From assembly GCA_018992565.1 (NCBI GenBank), contig JACVGW010000014.1, positions 1 to 45,630 of the forward strand: 45,630 nt of DNA, in the 5' to 3' direction. Positions 16,482-26,656 of this stretch are shown here, one piece after another; the stretch's first letter is position 1; every line of letters begins with the position of its first letter. The notes under the pieces are model-generated. The model did not search any database and was not told the DNA's origin. It saw only the letters and a program-made list of their open reading frames with translations. Origin of the DNA: Theionarchaea archaeon. Lineage in GTDB: Archaea; Methanobacteriota_B; Thermococci; Methanofastidiosales; SZ-28-30. A program made the translations under genes and the position numbers.

Positions 16482-16491
16482 GCTTAAATAG
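16482..16491 (+). promoter_or_regulatory. TATA box of cdc6
   Basis: GCTTAAATAG predicts transcription starting near 16511. This leaves a ~10-nt leader with GGTGAT as Shine-Dalgarno in front of the TTG start at 16522. Confidence 0.5.
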
Positions 16492-16521
16492 ACCCATCCA
16501 GAAGATGACAGTGGTGATACA

Positions 16522-17811
16522 TTGGAGGGTCAGAGATCACTGGACCAGCTCTTTGATGAGCTCTTAATTCAAAGAAAGATTTTCAATAACAAGGAAGTGC
16601 TCCGCGATCACTATACTCCCTCACTACTCCCTCATAGAGACCGGCAGATTGATGAATTAGCCACTATACTTGTATCTGTAGTCAAAGGTGAGACGCCTTC
16701 GAATATCTTCATTTATGGTAAGACAGGTACAGGCAAGACTGCTGTAACTATTCATGTAGGAGAAGCTTTAGTAAGGAAGGTGGGTGGATGTTGCTATATT
16801 CGTCCATATGGAACGAAATTGGAGATTAAGAGACCCGAAATTCCTATTCCTGTATGGTTCATTTATACTAACTGTGAGATTGTGGACACCCAATATCGAC
16901 TCCTGGCAAAGCTTGCTGAATACATGGGACAGTCGGTTCCTTTGACAGGCTGGCCCACGGATAAAGTGTATGAAAGCTTTGTGCGTGCATTGGATAAAGA
17001 GGAACGGTTAGTGATTGTAGTCCTAGATGAGATTGATCGGCTCCTCAAGAAAGGAAGTGATAGTGTTCTTTACAACTTGACACGTATTAATTCAGATCTA
17101 AAACGTGCTAAAGTGAGTATTATTGGAATCAGTAATGACCTGAATTTTGTGGAGTTCTTGGATCCCAGAGTACGCAGTTCTCTGGGAGAAGAGGAGTTAG
17201 TATTTCCTCCATACTATGCCCAGCAACTGGTGGACATCCTTTCTCATCGCGCAGAAGAAGCTTTCTTTGACAATGCACTGGATCTCGGGGTAATACCATT
17301 ATGCGCTGCATTTGCAGCTCAGGAACACGGCGATGCACGTCGGGCCTTGGACTTTCTGAGAATTGCAGGAGAGATTGCCGAAAGGGATAGAGCTTCCCGG
17401 GTAACTGAAAAACATGTACGAATTGCTAAGAACCGTATAGAGCAGGATAGGGTAACAGAGGTCATTAAGACCTTTCCTACTCAGTCCAAGTTTGTCCTCT
17501 TCGCTATACTTCTTCTGGAGAAGTACAATGCTTCAGCCATCACGACGGGAGAAACCTATAACGTTTACAAGGAACTGTGCAGACAGTCTAAGATGGATAT
17601 TCTCACTCAGAGGAGGGTATCTGATATCATCAGTGAAATGGATATGATGGGAATAGTCAATGCGACCGTGGTCAGTAAAGGACGGTATGGAAGAACAAAA
17701 GAAATCAGGTTGGGAGTTCCCATTAGTCAGGTGAAAAACGTTTTAGAAAAACATCACAAGATAGAGCGGATTTCCAATTTTGTGCCTCCCATCCAGCGTA
17801 AGCTGATCTGA
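16522..17811 (+). CDS. cdc6: Orc1/Cdc6 replication initiator
   Basis: This is an AAA+ origin-binding initiator of 429 residues that recognises ORB sites and loads the MCM helicase. It shows the N-terminal basic RDHYTPSLLPHRDRQIDEL segment, Walker A GKTGTGKTA (66-74), Walker B VVLDEIDRLL, sensor 1 GISNDL, a sensor 2 HGDARRALD, and a C-terminal winged helix (about 330-429). No intein is present. The start codon is TTG at 16522: no ATG or GTG lies upstream in frame, and GGTGAT (16513-16518) is well placed as Shine-Dalgarno. Its neighbour upstream is the candidate origin. Family identity is very secure; the start is a little less so. Confidence 0.93.
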   Translation: MEGQRSLDQLFDELLIQRKIFNNKEVLRDHYTPSLLPHRDRQIDELATILVSVVKGETPSNIFIYGKTGTGKTAVTIHVGEALVRKVGGCCYIRPYGTKLEIKRPEIPIPVWFIYTNCEIVDTQYRLLAKLAEYMGQSVPLTGWPTDKVYESFVRALDKEERLVIVVLDEIDRLLKKGSDSVLYNLTRINSDLKRAKVSIIGISNDLNFVEFLDPRVRSSLGEEELVFPPYYAQQLVDILSHRAEEAFFDNALDLGVIPLCAAFAAQEHGDARRALDFLRIAGEIAERDRASRVTEKHVRIAKNRIEQDRVTEVIKTFPTQSKFVLFAILLLEKYNASAITTGETYNVYKELCRQSKMDILTQRRVSDIISEMDMMGIVNATVVSKGRYGRTKEIRLGVPISQVKNVLEKHHKIERISNFVPPIQRKLI

Positions 17812-17862
17812 TTTCTCTATTTTTTCTGCCTCACTTCCCCAGAGTTCCTTTTCTTCTCTTTG
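17812..17862 (+). terminator. Possible T-rich terminator after cdc6
   Basis: Directly after the cdc6 stop a run of six T (17820-17825) is followed by a pyrimidine-rich stretch (TTCCTTTTCTTCTCTTTG). Archaeal RNA polymerase stops at such oligo-T tracts without a hairpin. This is position and composition evidence only. Confidence 0.35.
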
Positions 17863-17966
17863 TGAAGTATTGCGTCTTCTTTTCTTTGCATCCTTTCCAC
17901 ACATTTGAATTGTATATCCTCAAATACATTTTTTCTATATGTATAGGTTACTACCACAACCGTAAC

Positions 17967-17976
17967 ATTTATATAA
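17967..17976 (+). promoter_or_regulatory. TATA box of heat-shock operon
   Basis: ATTTATATAA is a strong archaeal TATA box. It predicts transcription starting about 17997, directly after the palindrome at 17981-17995. Confidence 0.65.
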
Positions 17977-17980
17977 TAGA

Positions 17981-17995
17981 CTAACTTTAAGTTAA
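17981..17995. promoter_or_regulatory. Palindromic operator resembling the HSR1 site (CTAAC-N5-GTTAG)
   Basis: CTAACTTTAAGTTAA contains the perfect inverted repeat TAACTT-T-AAGTTA. It matches nine of ten defined positions of CTAAC-N5-GTTAG, the motif reported for the Archaeoglobus fulgidus heat-shock regulator HSR1. It lies between the TATA box and the predicted transcription start of the operon whose first gene is an HSR1-like regulator, the position where a bound repressor would block RNA polymerase. Confidence 0.65.
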
Positions 17996-18003
17996 GATAA
18001 GTG

Positions 18004-18672
18004 ATGCTCATGATTTCATCAGAACAACTGCTGGACGTATTAGGAAATGAAACACGGAGAATGATACTGGAATTACTGGCAGACAAGCCGAGATATACTA
18101 CAGAAATTGCCAGTCTGTTGAATATTGGCCAGAAGGCTATTAATGATCATCTCAAAATTATGTCGGATTTTGGGATTATTGACACATACGTCCAGAAGCA
18201 GCAGAGAGGTTCTCCCAGAAAGTACTTTCAGGTTAACGAGCGATTCAAACTTGAATTTACGCTGACGCCTGGGCTGTTCAGGATTTATGTGCTTGAACCT
18301 GAGACTGACTGGAAATCCATTCTGGAGGAATTCCCTGAGTTTAAGGAACTGCAGAAGGAAGTGGAACAAATACAGAAGCTGAGGCAGATAGAGCAATATC
18401 GAAAGGTGTGCCGAGATCTGGCTCAGGAACTGAACAGACTCACACAGGCAAAAATGTACATTGAAAATCTGCTGGCAAGGACAAGGAAGCGATGCATGAT
18501 GATCATAGATTCTCTGGAGTTGCAGCCTGTAGAGAGGAGGGTGCTCTTTGAGGTGGTGACTGGAGGAAAAAATGTCACTGTCGAGGAGATTGCCGAGAAG
18601 TGCAAGATATCTACAGAAGAAACCCTTCAGGCACTCAAGAGCCTGGAACAGAAAGGCGTGGTGAGACTATGA
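18004..18672 (+). CDS. HSR1-like heat-shock transcriptional regulator (ArsR-type HTH)
   Basis: This is a DNA-binding regulator of about 222 residues. The N-terminal winged helix (LLDVLGNETRRMILELL ... ALLNIGQKAINDHLKIM-like region, about 5-75) is of ArsR/HTH_20 type. A charged coiled-coil-like middle (about 105-165) and a second short helix-turn-helix (VTVEEIAEKCKISTEETLQAL, at the C terminus) follow. It heads an operon with a zinc-ribbon/Hsp20-like gene, grpE, dnaK and dnaJ. The HSR1-like palindrome in its promoter suggests autoregulation and heat-inducible release. GTG 18001, ATG 18004 and ATG 18010 are all possible starts. Homology to HSR1 rests on domain type, context and operator, not on an alignment. 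Confidence 0.75.
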   Translation: MLMISSEQLLDVLGNETRRMILELLADKPRYTTEIASLLNIGQKAINDHLKIMSDFGIIDTYVQKQQRGSPRKYFQVNERFKLEFTLTPGLFRIYVLEPETDWKSILEEFPEFKELQKEVEQIQKLRQIEQYRKVCRDLAQELNRLTQAKMYIENLLARTRKRCMMIIDSLELQPVERRVLFEVVTGGKNVTVEEIAEKCKISTEETLQALKSLEQKGVVRL

Positions 18673-19205
18673 GTGTTATGTTCTGCATGTACTGCGGAAA
18701 TTATCTCCTGCGAGAGTGGCAGTACTGCCCATACTGTGGCAGGAAAATCTCAGGTGAATCAGAGCTGGTTGATGCTTTGTTCAGGAGTGGGATCAGCGGA
18801 ATCAGCGTTCATATTGTATCTGGTAGGTTTAGAAGCCAGAAGACACGTGATCGTGTAGAACGACATAGAATCCCTGTTGAGGAGTATCCGGACAACAAGG
18901 AGGAGTGTATCTTGCGGACTGAGGATAGAAAGAATGAATGCGAGATGGCTGGATCCCCTCGAGTGCGCCGGAGAGTTGTAGAACCCGAAGGCATGATTGA
19001 GAGGGTTGGACGGCGCTGGGTTATCAGGGTTCGGCTGCCTGGAGCCAGATTGGAACAGATTGATGTGAGACAGCTGGAGACATCAATAGAAGTGAAGGCA
19101 TACAAAGGAGATGAAGCATATTTCAAGCAATTTGAGGTGCCAGAATCAGCACATATCATCTCAAAGTACATGGAAGGAAATGAACTCATTGTTGAAATAG
19201 GGTGA
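18669..19205 (+). CDS. Zinc-ribbon protein with C-terminal Hsp20-like domain
   Basis: This 178-residue protein begins with a zinc ribbon (CMYCG ... CPYCG, about residues 5-25). A charged, probably flexible middle of ~75 residues follows. The last ~75 residues (from RRVVEPEGMIERVGRRWVIRVRLPG) have the alternating strand pattern of the Hsp20/ArsA-type alpha-crystallin fold, ending HIISKYMEGNELIVEIG. Its ATG overlaps the regulator's stop by 4 nt, and grpE follows 4 nt later, so it belongs to the heat-shock unit. A holdase-type chaperone role is likely but inferred; no IxI tail motif of classical Hsp20 is visible. Confidence 0.7.
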   Translation: MSVMFCMYCGNYLLREWQYCPYCGRKISGESELVDALFRSGISGISVHIVSGRFRSQKTRDRVERHRIPVEEYPDNKEECILRTEDRKNECEMAGSPRVRRRVVEPEGMIERVGRRWVIRVRLPGARLEQIDVRQLETSIEVKAYKGDEAYFKQFEVPESAHIISKYMEGNELIVEIG

Positions 19206-19209
19206 CATC

Positions 19210-19785
19210 ATGGATAGGAAAGAGCGTGGTAAAGCGAAGCCTGCAGAGAGTGAGCCCCGGGATGACAAGGCAGCCAGAAATGCTTCCGAGCCTGCTGGTA
19301 CATTAGCTGGGCACCAGGAAGAGATCAATGCCCTATGTCAGGAAATTGAGGAACGAGATCGCAGGCTTGAAGAATATCTCTCCGCTCTCCAGAGATTGCA
19401 GGCTGAATTCGAAAATTACAAAAAGAGGGCGGGACGAGAACGAGCTGAATATATTGAACAGGCAAATGCAGTTCTACTTGAAAAATTACTTCCCGTTCTG
19501 GATAATTTTGAGCGAGCGTTGAATTCAGAGAGCTCTGACTGTAATTCACTCAGAAAGGGAGTGGAAATGATCTTTTCACAGTTCAAGAAGGTTCTTGAAG
19601 GCGCAGGGCTCTCTTCTATCGATGCTCTGGGAGAGGAATTTGATCCGTACTATCATGAGGCCGTCTTGGTAGCATGCGGCGATTATGAAGATGACACTGT
19701 TATTGAAGTGCTGGAGAAAGGATACCTGTTCAAGAATCGTTGTCTCCGGCCTTCAAAAGTCAAGGTGGGAAAGAGAGGTGATTAA
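19210..19785 (+). CDS. grpE: GrpE nucleotide exchange factor
   Basis: GrpE releases ADP from DnaK. The 191-residue protein has a charged, disordered N terminus, a long coiled-coil (about 35-90, including LQRLQAEFENYKKRAGRE), the LLPVLDNFERAL block, and the C-terminal beta domain with EEFDPYYHEAV and the final LRPSKVKVGK motif. It lies directly before dnaK, with GGTGATT before the dnaK ATG as Shine-Dalgarno. The set is of bacterial type and is widely thought to have entered archaea by transfer; base composition here does not stand out from the neighbours. Confidence 0.94.
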   Translation: MDRKERGKAKPAESEPRDDKAARNASEPAGTLAGHQEEINALCQEIEERDRRLEEYLSALQRLQAEFENYKKRAGRERAEYIEQANAVLLEKLLPVLDNFERALNSESSDCNSLRKGVEMIFSQFKKVLEGAGLSSIDALGEEFDPYYHEAVLVACGDYEDDTVIEVLEKGYLFKNRCLRPSKVKVGKRGD

Positions 19786-22817
<3,032 letters not shown>

Positions 22818-22881
22818 GATTGTCAATCACTCTTGGAGACTGGTGTAGCCTCATTACTTTTCCAGTGCTCTCGGACAAGCC

Positions 22882-22890
22882 ACTTATATG
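22882..22890 (+). promoter_or_regulatory. TATA box of small gene 22910
   Basis: ACTTATATG is centred about 24 nt before the ATG at 22910. Confidence 0.5.
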
Positions 22891-22909
22891 GAGCAACGTA
22901 GGCTTTCTC

Positions 22910-23143
22910 ATGCACTATGAACTAGTAGCTCAATGTAATACAGCAGATAGATGCCAGGTAATTCAGAAAATCGAGATGACTGGAGGAAGAATCAAGGATA
23001 TTCTGGAAGATGACAGTGGACTGCTGCTCTTCATTGAATACGATGAGGCACTGATTTCACGCAAGGGACATCTGCTGGAGATTGTGAGCGATATCATTAC
23101 ACACATTGGAGATGCGGTTGCATTCCCTATTCCCTCAGCATAA
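22910..23143 (+). CDS. Small conserved-looking protein of unknown function
   Basis: This is a 77-residue protein that I do not recognise. It begins MHYELVAQCNTADRC and has an alternating hydrophobic/charged pattern that suggests a compact alpha/beta fold of a few strands and two helices (for example RIKDILEDDSGLLLFIEYDEAL, then HLLEIVSDIITHIGDAV). There is no signal peptide, membrane segment or cysteine cluster. A TATA box 24 nt upstream supports a leaderless start at 22910 and rules out the 30-codon longer frame. It stands between dnaJ and dphB with its own promoter, so neither neighbour assigns a job to it. Confidence 0.6.
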   Translation: MHYELVAQCNTADRCQVIQKIEMTGGRIKDILEDDSGLLLFIEYDEALISRKGHLLEIVSDIITHIGDAVAFPIPSA

Positions 23144-23145
23144 AC

Positions 23146-23155
23146 CCTTATATTG
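23146..23155 (+). promoter_or_regulatory. TATA box of dphB
   Basis: CCTTATATTG is centred about 25 nt before the dphB ATG at 23176, just after the stop codon of the preceding small gene. Confidence 0.55.
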
Positions 23156-23175
23156 TTCCTCGATTCTCTCTTTTC

Positions 23176-23916
23176 ATGCTCTACTTAATTGGCCTGGGTT
23201 TGAATGGTGACCTTACACGAGAAGGGATTGCAGCAGCGCAGAGATGCTCCCTTTATTGCGAGAAATATACCAGCCTTCTCAGGCGCTCTTTGAGAGATAT
23301 TGAAAAGGCTGTGCAGAAACCCATAACTCTTTTGTCCAGGGAAGACATAGAAGAGACTGAGACGTTGCTGGAAGAGGCCATGACAAGCGATGTAGCACTC
23401 CTGGTAGTGGGGGACCCTCTGGTGGCCACAACTCATTCTGAGATTATTATTGAAGCGCGAAAACGGAATATCGTCACGAGAATAATCCACAATTCCTCTG
23501 TTTACTCTGCAATAGGCGAAACAGGACTTCAGATTTATAAGTTTGGCAAAACTGCAACTATTCCCTTCCCGCAAGAAGGGTTTGCCCCCACCAGTTTTTA
23601 TGAGATTATTGAAAAGAACAGGAGTATAGGAGCACACACTCTCGTCCTTCTGGATATTCAAGAAGACCAGAAAAGGTACATGAATCCTTCTGAAGCAATG
23701 AAGGTTCTGGACCACTTGGGGTTTACTGATGATCTCCTATGTGTATCTCGTCTGGGATATGAGGATCAGAATATTGCGTATGGGAATATTTCAACACTTC
23801 TTTCTCTTGGAGAAGACTGCTGGGGATCGCCCCCGCATTGTCTGGTCATTCCTTCTTCCCTCCATTTCAAGGAGGAGGAATTCCTGGAAGCTTTTGCAGT
23901 AGAGGTGAGCGGATGA
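23176..23916 (+). CDS. dphB: Diphthine synthase
   Basis: This SAM-dependent methyltransferase performs the trimethylation step in making diphthamide on elongation factor 2. The 246-residue protein shows the family start LYLIGLGLNGDLTREGIAAAQRC, the SAM-loop VGDPLVATTHSEI, the HNSSVYSAIGETGLQIYKFG block, and IPFPQEGFAPTSFY. All are characteristic of archaeal/eukaryotic Dph5/DphB rather than of cobalamin-type methylases of the same fold. The small DUF357 gene overlaps its end by 4 nt, an arrangement seen in other archaea. It has its own leaderless-type promoter. Confidence 0.93.
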   Translation: MLYLIGLGLNGDLTREGIAAAQRCSLYCEKYTSLLRRSLRDIEKAVQKPITLLSREDIEETETLLEEAMTSDVALLVVGDPLVATTHSEIIIEARKRNIVTRIIHNSSVYSAIGETGLQIYKFGKTATIPFPQEGFAPTSFYEIIEKNRSIGAHTLVLLDIQEDQKRYMNPSEAMKVLDHLGFTDDLLCVSRLGYEDQNIAYGNISTLLSLGEDCWGSPPHCLVIPSSLHFKEEEFLEAFAVEVSG

Positions 23917-24206
23917 GAGAAGTAACGGAAGAGAAAATAACAAAATACATCAGTATTACAGAGAAAGCTCTGTCTGTGCTAAAGATACTGCCTCCAGAAG
24001 GCTCCACTCTCCAGAAAACCGCCGAAGATCTCTTGATGATGGCGACCTCCTATTTCAATGATGCTCGTTATTACAAAGAAAAAGAAGATTATGTAACCGC
24101 ATTTGCATGCGTCAATTACGCTCATGGGTACATCGATGCGGGAGTCAGAATGGGGTTATTTCTGGGAGATGGCAGCGGGCTCTTTGCATTTGATCCCACG
24201 GGGTGA
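23913..24206 (+). CDS. DUF357 protein
   Basis: This 97-residue, mostly helical protein of the archaeal DUF357 family has the features EKITKYISITEKAL, LMMATSYFNDARYY and CVNYAHGYIDAGVRMGLF, typical of this family. The ATG at 23913 overlaps the dphB stop. A longer in-phase frame from 23838 lies inside dphB and is not needed. The function of DUF357 is not established; the helical hairpin resembles HEPN-like or TPR-like bundles only loosely. Co-translation with dphB suggests a shared expression need, not necessarily a shared pathway. Confidence 0.75.
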   Translation: MREVTEEKITKYISITEKALSVLKILPPEGSTLQKTAEDLLMMATSYFNDARYYKEKEDYVTAFACVNYAHGYIDAGVRMGLFLGDGSGLFAFDPTG

Positions 24207-24258
24207 CCGATTTCACTAAAGGTTGTAGTGACAAATCCCAATAGATTATTACACGCCA

Positions 24259-26388
24259 TTATACATCATCGTCGACTGAAGCAACCTGCCCAAAACTGGT
24301 TCCACCATCTCCAGGTGGCACCTTGCAATGTGTGTAGAATTTGATTCCTCTGCGGTGCATTTCCTTTCTCAGCACATTGGTGATAATCTCATTATAGGCC
24401 ACTCCTCCGGAGAATCCCACTGGCACATGCAGATCCTCACAGTTAGAGACAGCCTCACTGTATGCCCTGCCCAGAGCAGCATGAGCAGTCCTGGCAACAT
24501 CTTTTGCTGGTGCATCAACCTCAGAAATCCTCTTCATGAAGTCCCTTACCATAATCACATCTCCTTCTACTTCCATTTCCAGGCCAAGATCACATCCATT
24601 CATGGCCAGAGATTCAGCTTTCATGGCGGGCTCTCCCTCATACGTTCTCTCGAAACAGATACCAGTCAAAGCAGCTATACTGTCCAGAAACCTCCCTGTT
24701 GAAGAGGTGAAGACGTTCTCCTTTTTCAATAACGACAGCAACACTTTCTGTTCTTCTTGTGAATACCGGTAGCCGGGTACCTCATGTTCCAAATAGCTGA
24801 GCAGCATCCTTTCCGGGTATTTCGTGGCCAGATCTCCTCCAGGCATGGGTACATATTCCAGGTGGCCAACTCTCTCTGATCCAGAGAGGATTTCACCTCC
24901 CCACACATTCCCGTCAAGCCCATATCCAGCACCATCTGCTGCTATGACTGCCATTTCCTGGTCATGTTCAGCCATCAATCCACGTGCATGTGCAAAATGG
25001 TGCTGCACTTTCCTCAAGGGAATCCCGTAAGCCCGGGAGAATTCCTCCGCTTGTTTCCCTGTGGTATACTGGGGATGCAGATCGCACATGATGAGCTCAA
25101 CAGCAGACCAGTCAACCCCCAGTAGTCTCATCAAATGGGAGATAGCTTCCTTTTGAAATAATAACGTATCGTAGTGCGAAGTATCCCCTATATGCTGGGA
25201 CAGGAAGGCTTTTCCTCCCTTGGTTATGCAGACAGTGTTGTTCAACTCCCCTCCCACACCCAGAACAACTCTCTGGTGTCTCACAGGAATCCCCCTGGGT
25301 ACAAACCCCCGGGACCTTCTAATAAACAGCCCATTCCTTATAACAGAATCATCGCACCTGTTTACAATCTTCAAGTTATGAGCAAGAAATGCATCTGCGA
25401 AGGGCAGTTCTCGTTGTGCAGTGGCATTATCAGTTATCATGGGATTTCCTGGAAAGTTGGCCGAGGTCATAACAAATACATCACTGCTACTGAAGTGAAA
25501 CAGTATGTGGTGAACGGGTGCATAGGGTAGCATGATTCCGATAGTGTGGAGCCCTGGAGCCACAGCGTCCAATGGAATCCTCTTGGGCATGACTATGATG
25601 GGGCGCATCCAGGATTCCAGGAGTTCTTCCTCCCCACGGAGGTGAGCCAGGCTCCCCGCGGTTTCTGTATTCCGGGCCATCAATGCAAAGGGCTGTTGCG
25701 GGCGATTGAGCGCCTTTCTCAAGGTTGTGACTACGTCGTCGTCTATTCTGCATGCAATATGATATCCGCCCAACCCTTTTACTGCCACAATTCTGCCCTC
25801 GTCCAGAAGGTGTGCTGCCTCTTCTATGGACATAGAGAACTTAGGACCCTCTTGTGGGCAGCACACTGGTTCTGCATGGTACCGCCTGTTGGTAATGGTG
25901 CTGTACTGGTTCTGGCAGAATTCACACATGGGAAAGGCCTTCATAGAAGTCTTTTCTCGATCATATGGAATTTCTTCAATAATAGTAAATCGTGGACCAC
26001 AGTTTGTGCAATTAATGAAGGGGTACAAATATCTTCTGTCTGAAGAGGAGAAGAGCTCTTCCAGACAATCATCACATGTTGCAATATCCGGAGGGATTAT
26101 GGATTCACCACCCCTCCTTTTCTGGCTTTTCATGACTTCAAACGTCTTGAAATTCTGATCAGGAAGCATTTCCTCGTCAATTCTGTCGATTTCCGATATG
26201 GGTGGAGCTTTGTTCTGTAAATCCTTCAGGAACCGCTCAATATTCTCTGCTGATCCTTCCACGGAGATTTCGACATGGTCTCCCACGTTAGCAATATACC
26301 CTGTGAGGTTGTTGTCAACTGCAATGCGGTGAACAAAGGGACGGAATCCTACAGCCTGGACGATACCATGCACCTGAAGTTTGAGCAT
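24259..26388 (-). CDS. hypF: Hydrogenase maturation carbamoyltransferase HypF
   Basis: HypF transfers the carbamoyl group to HypE on the way to the cyanide ligands of [NiFe]-hydrogenase. The 709-residue protein has an acylphosphatase domain (GIVQAVGFRPFVH, about 1-90), zinc fingers (C105/C108, C127/C130, C155/C158, C176/C177), a YrdC-like domain and a Kae1-like C-terminal domain with HHFAHARGLMAEH and AADGAGYGLDGNVWGGEIL. The last zinc finger is unusual: the position normally filled by the final cysteine (CPxC) is Glu180 here (CPQE). The gene stands alone with a leaderless promoter. No hydrogenase structural genes lie in the window, so its target is elsewhere in the genome. Confidence 0.93.
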   Translation of the reverse strand: MLKLQVHGIVQAVGFRPFVHRIAVDNNLTGYIANVGDHVEISVEGSAENIERFLKDLQNKAPPISEIDRIDEEMLPDQNFKTFEVMKSQKRRGGESIIPPDIATCDDCLEELFSSSDRRYLYPFINCTNCGPRFTIIEEIPYDREKTSMKAFPMCEFCQNQYSTITNRRYHAEPVCCPQEGPKFSMSIEEAAHLLDEGRIVAVKGLGGYHIACRIDDDVVTTLRKALNRPQQPFALMARNTETAGSLAHLRGEEELLESWMRPIIVMPKRIPLDAVAPGLHTIGIMLPYAPVHHILFHFSSSDVFVMTSANFPGNPMITDNATAQRELPFADAFLAHNLKIVNRCDDSVIRNGLFIRRSRGFVPRGIPVRHQRVVLGVGGELNNTVCITKGGKAFLSQHIGDTSHYDTLLFQKEAISHLMRLLGVDWSAVELIMCDLHPQYTTGKQAEEFSRAYGIPLRKVQHHFAHARGLMAEHDQEMAVIAADGAGYGLDGNVWGGEILSGSERVGHLEYVPMPGGDLATKYPERMLLSYLEHEVPGYRYSQEEQKVLLSLLKKENVFTSSTGRFLDSIAALTGICFERTYEGEPAMKAESLAMNGCDLGLEMEVEGDVIMVRDFMKRISEVDAPAKDVARTAHAALGRAYSEAVSNCEDLHVPVGFSGGVAYNEIITNVLRKEMHRRGIKFYTHCKVPPGDGGTSFGQVASVDDDV

Positions 26389-26405
26389 GATTTGAGGAGT
26401 TGCTC

Positions 26406-26415
26406 TCTTTTAAAT
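26406..26415 (-). promoter_or_regulatory. TATA box of hypF
   Basis: ATTTAAAAGA on the minus strand is centred about 23-24 nt before the hypF ATG at 26388. Confidence 0.55.
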
Positions 26416-26626
26416 TACTTTTGGTTGATCGTGGGTAGAGATCTGACGGACTCTGCGGCTGCCTCACTTGAGGGAAGCTGAGTCCTGATGAAGGCCAAAT
26501 ACTCACTATTCATACAGTGACCTCTACCTGTCAAAGTGATACCGTTCAACTGTGGTAGCTCGTAGAAACAGGACTCAGGATATTTATCCCTTTTCTGCAG
26601 GTTCGAGAAAAAAACTCTCTGGTAAT

Positions 26627-26636
26627 CCTTTAAAAG
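26627..26636 (+). promoter_or_regulatory. TATA box of nucleoside phosphorylase gene
   Basis: CCTTTAAAAG is centred about 26 nt before the ATG at 26657 and lies within the longer theoretical frame from 26552, which it argues against. Confidence 0.55.
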
Positions 26637-26656
26637 CACAGTATCTACTTGGGCGT

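Larger units (their letters stand above)
16044..16521. other. Probable replication origin (oriC) beside cdc6
   Basis: This 478-bp non-coding region separates the divergent cpgS operon and cdc6. It contains two ORB-like boxes in inverted orientation (16286-16306 and 16452-16472), an AT-rich core between them and the two divergent promoters. In archaea origins usually lie directly upstream of an orc1/cdc6 gene with this arrangement. A weaker partial match (around 16076-16095, TTGGGAAACGAA) may be a degenerate third box. No gene-sized frame in the region looks real. Confidence 0.65.
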
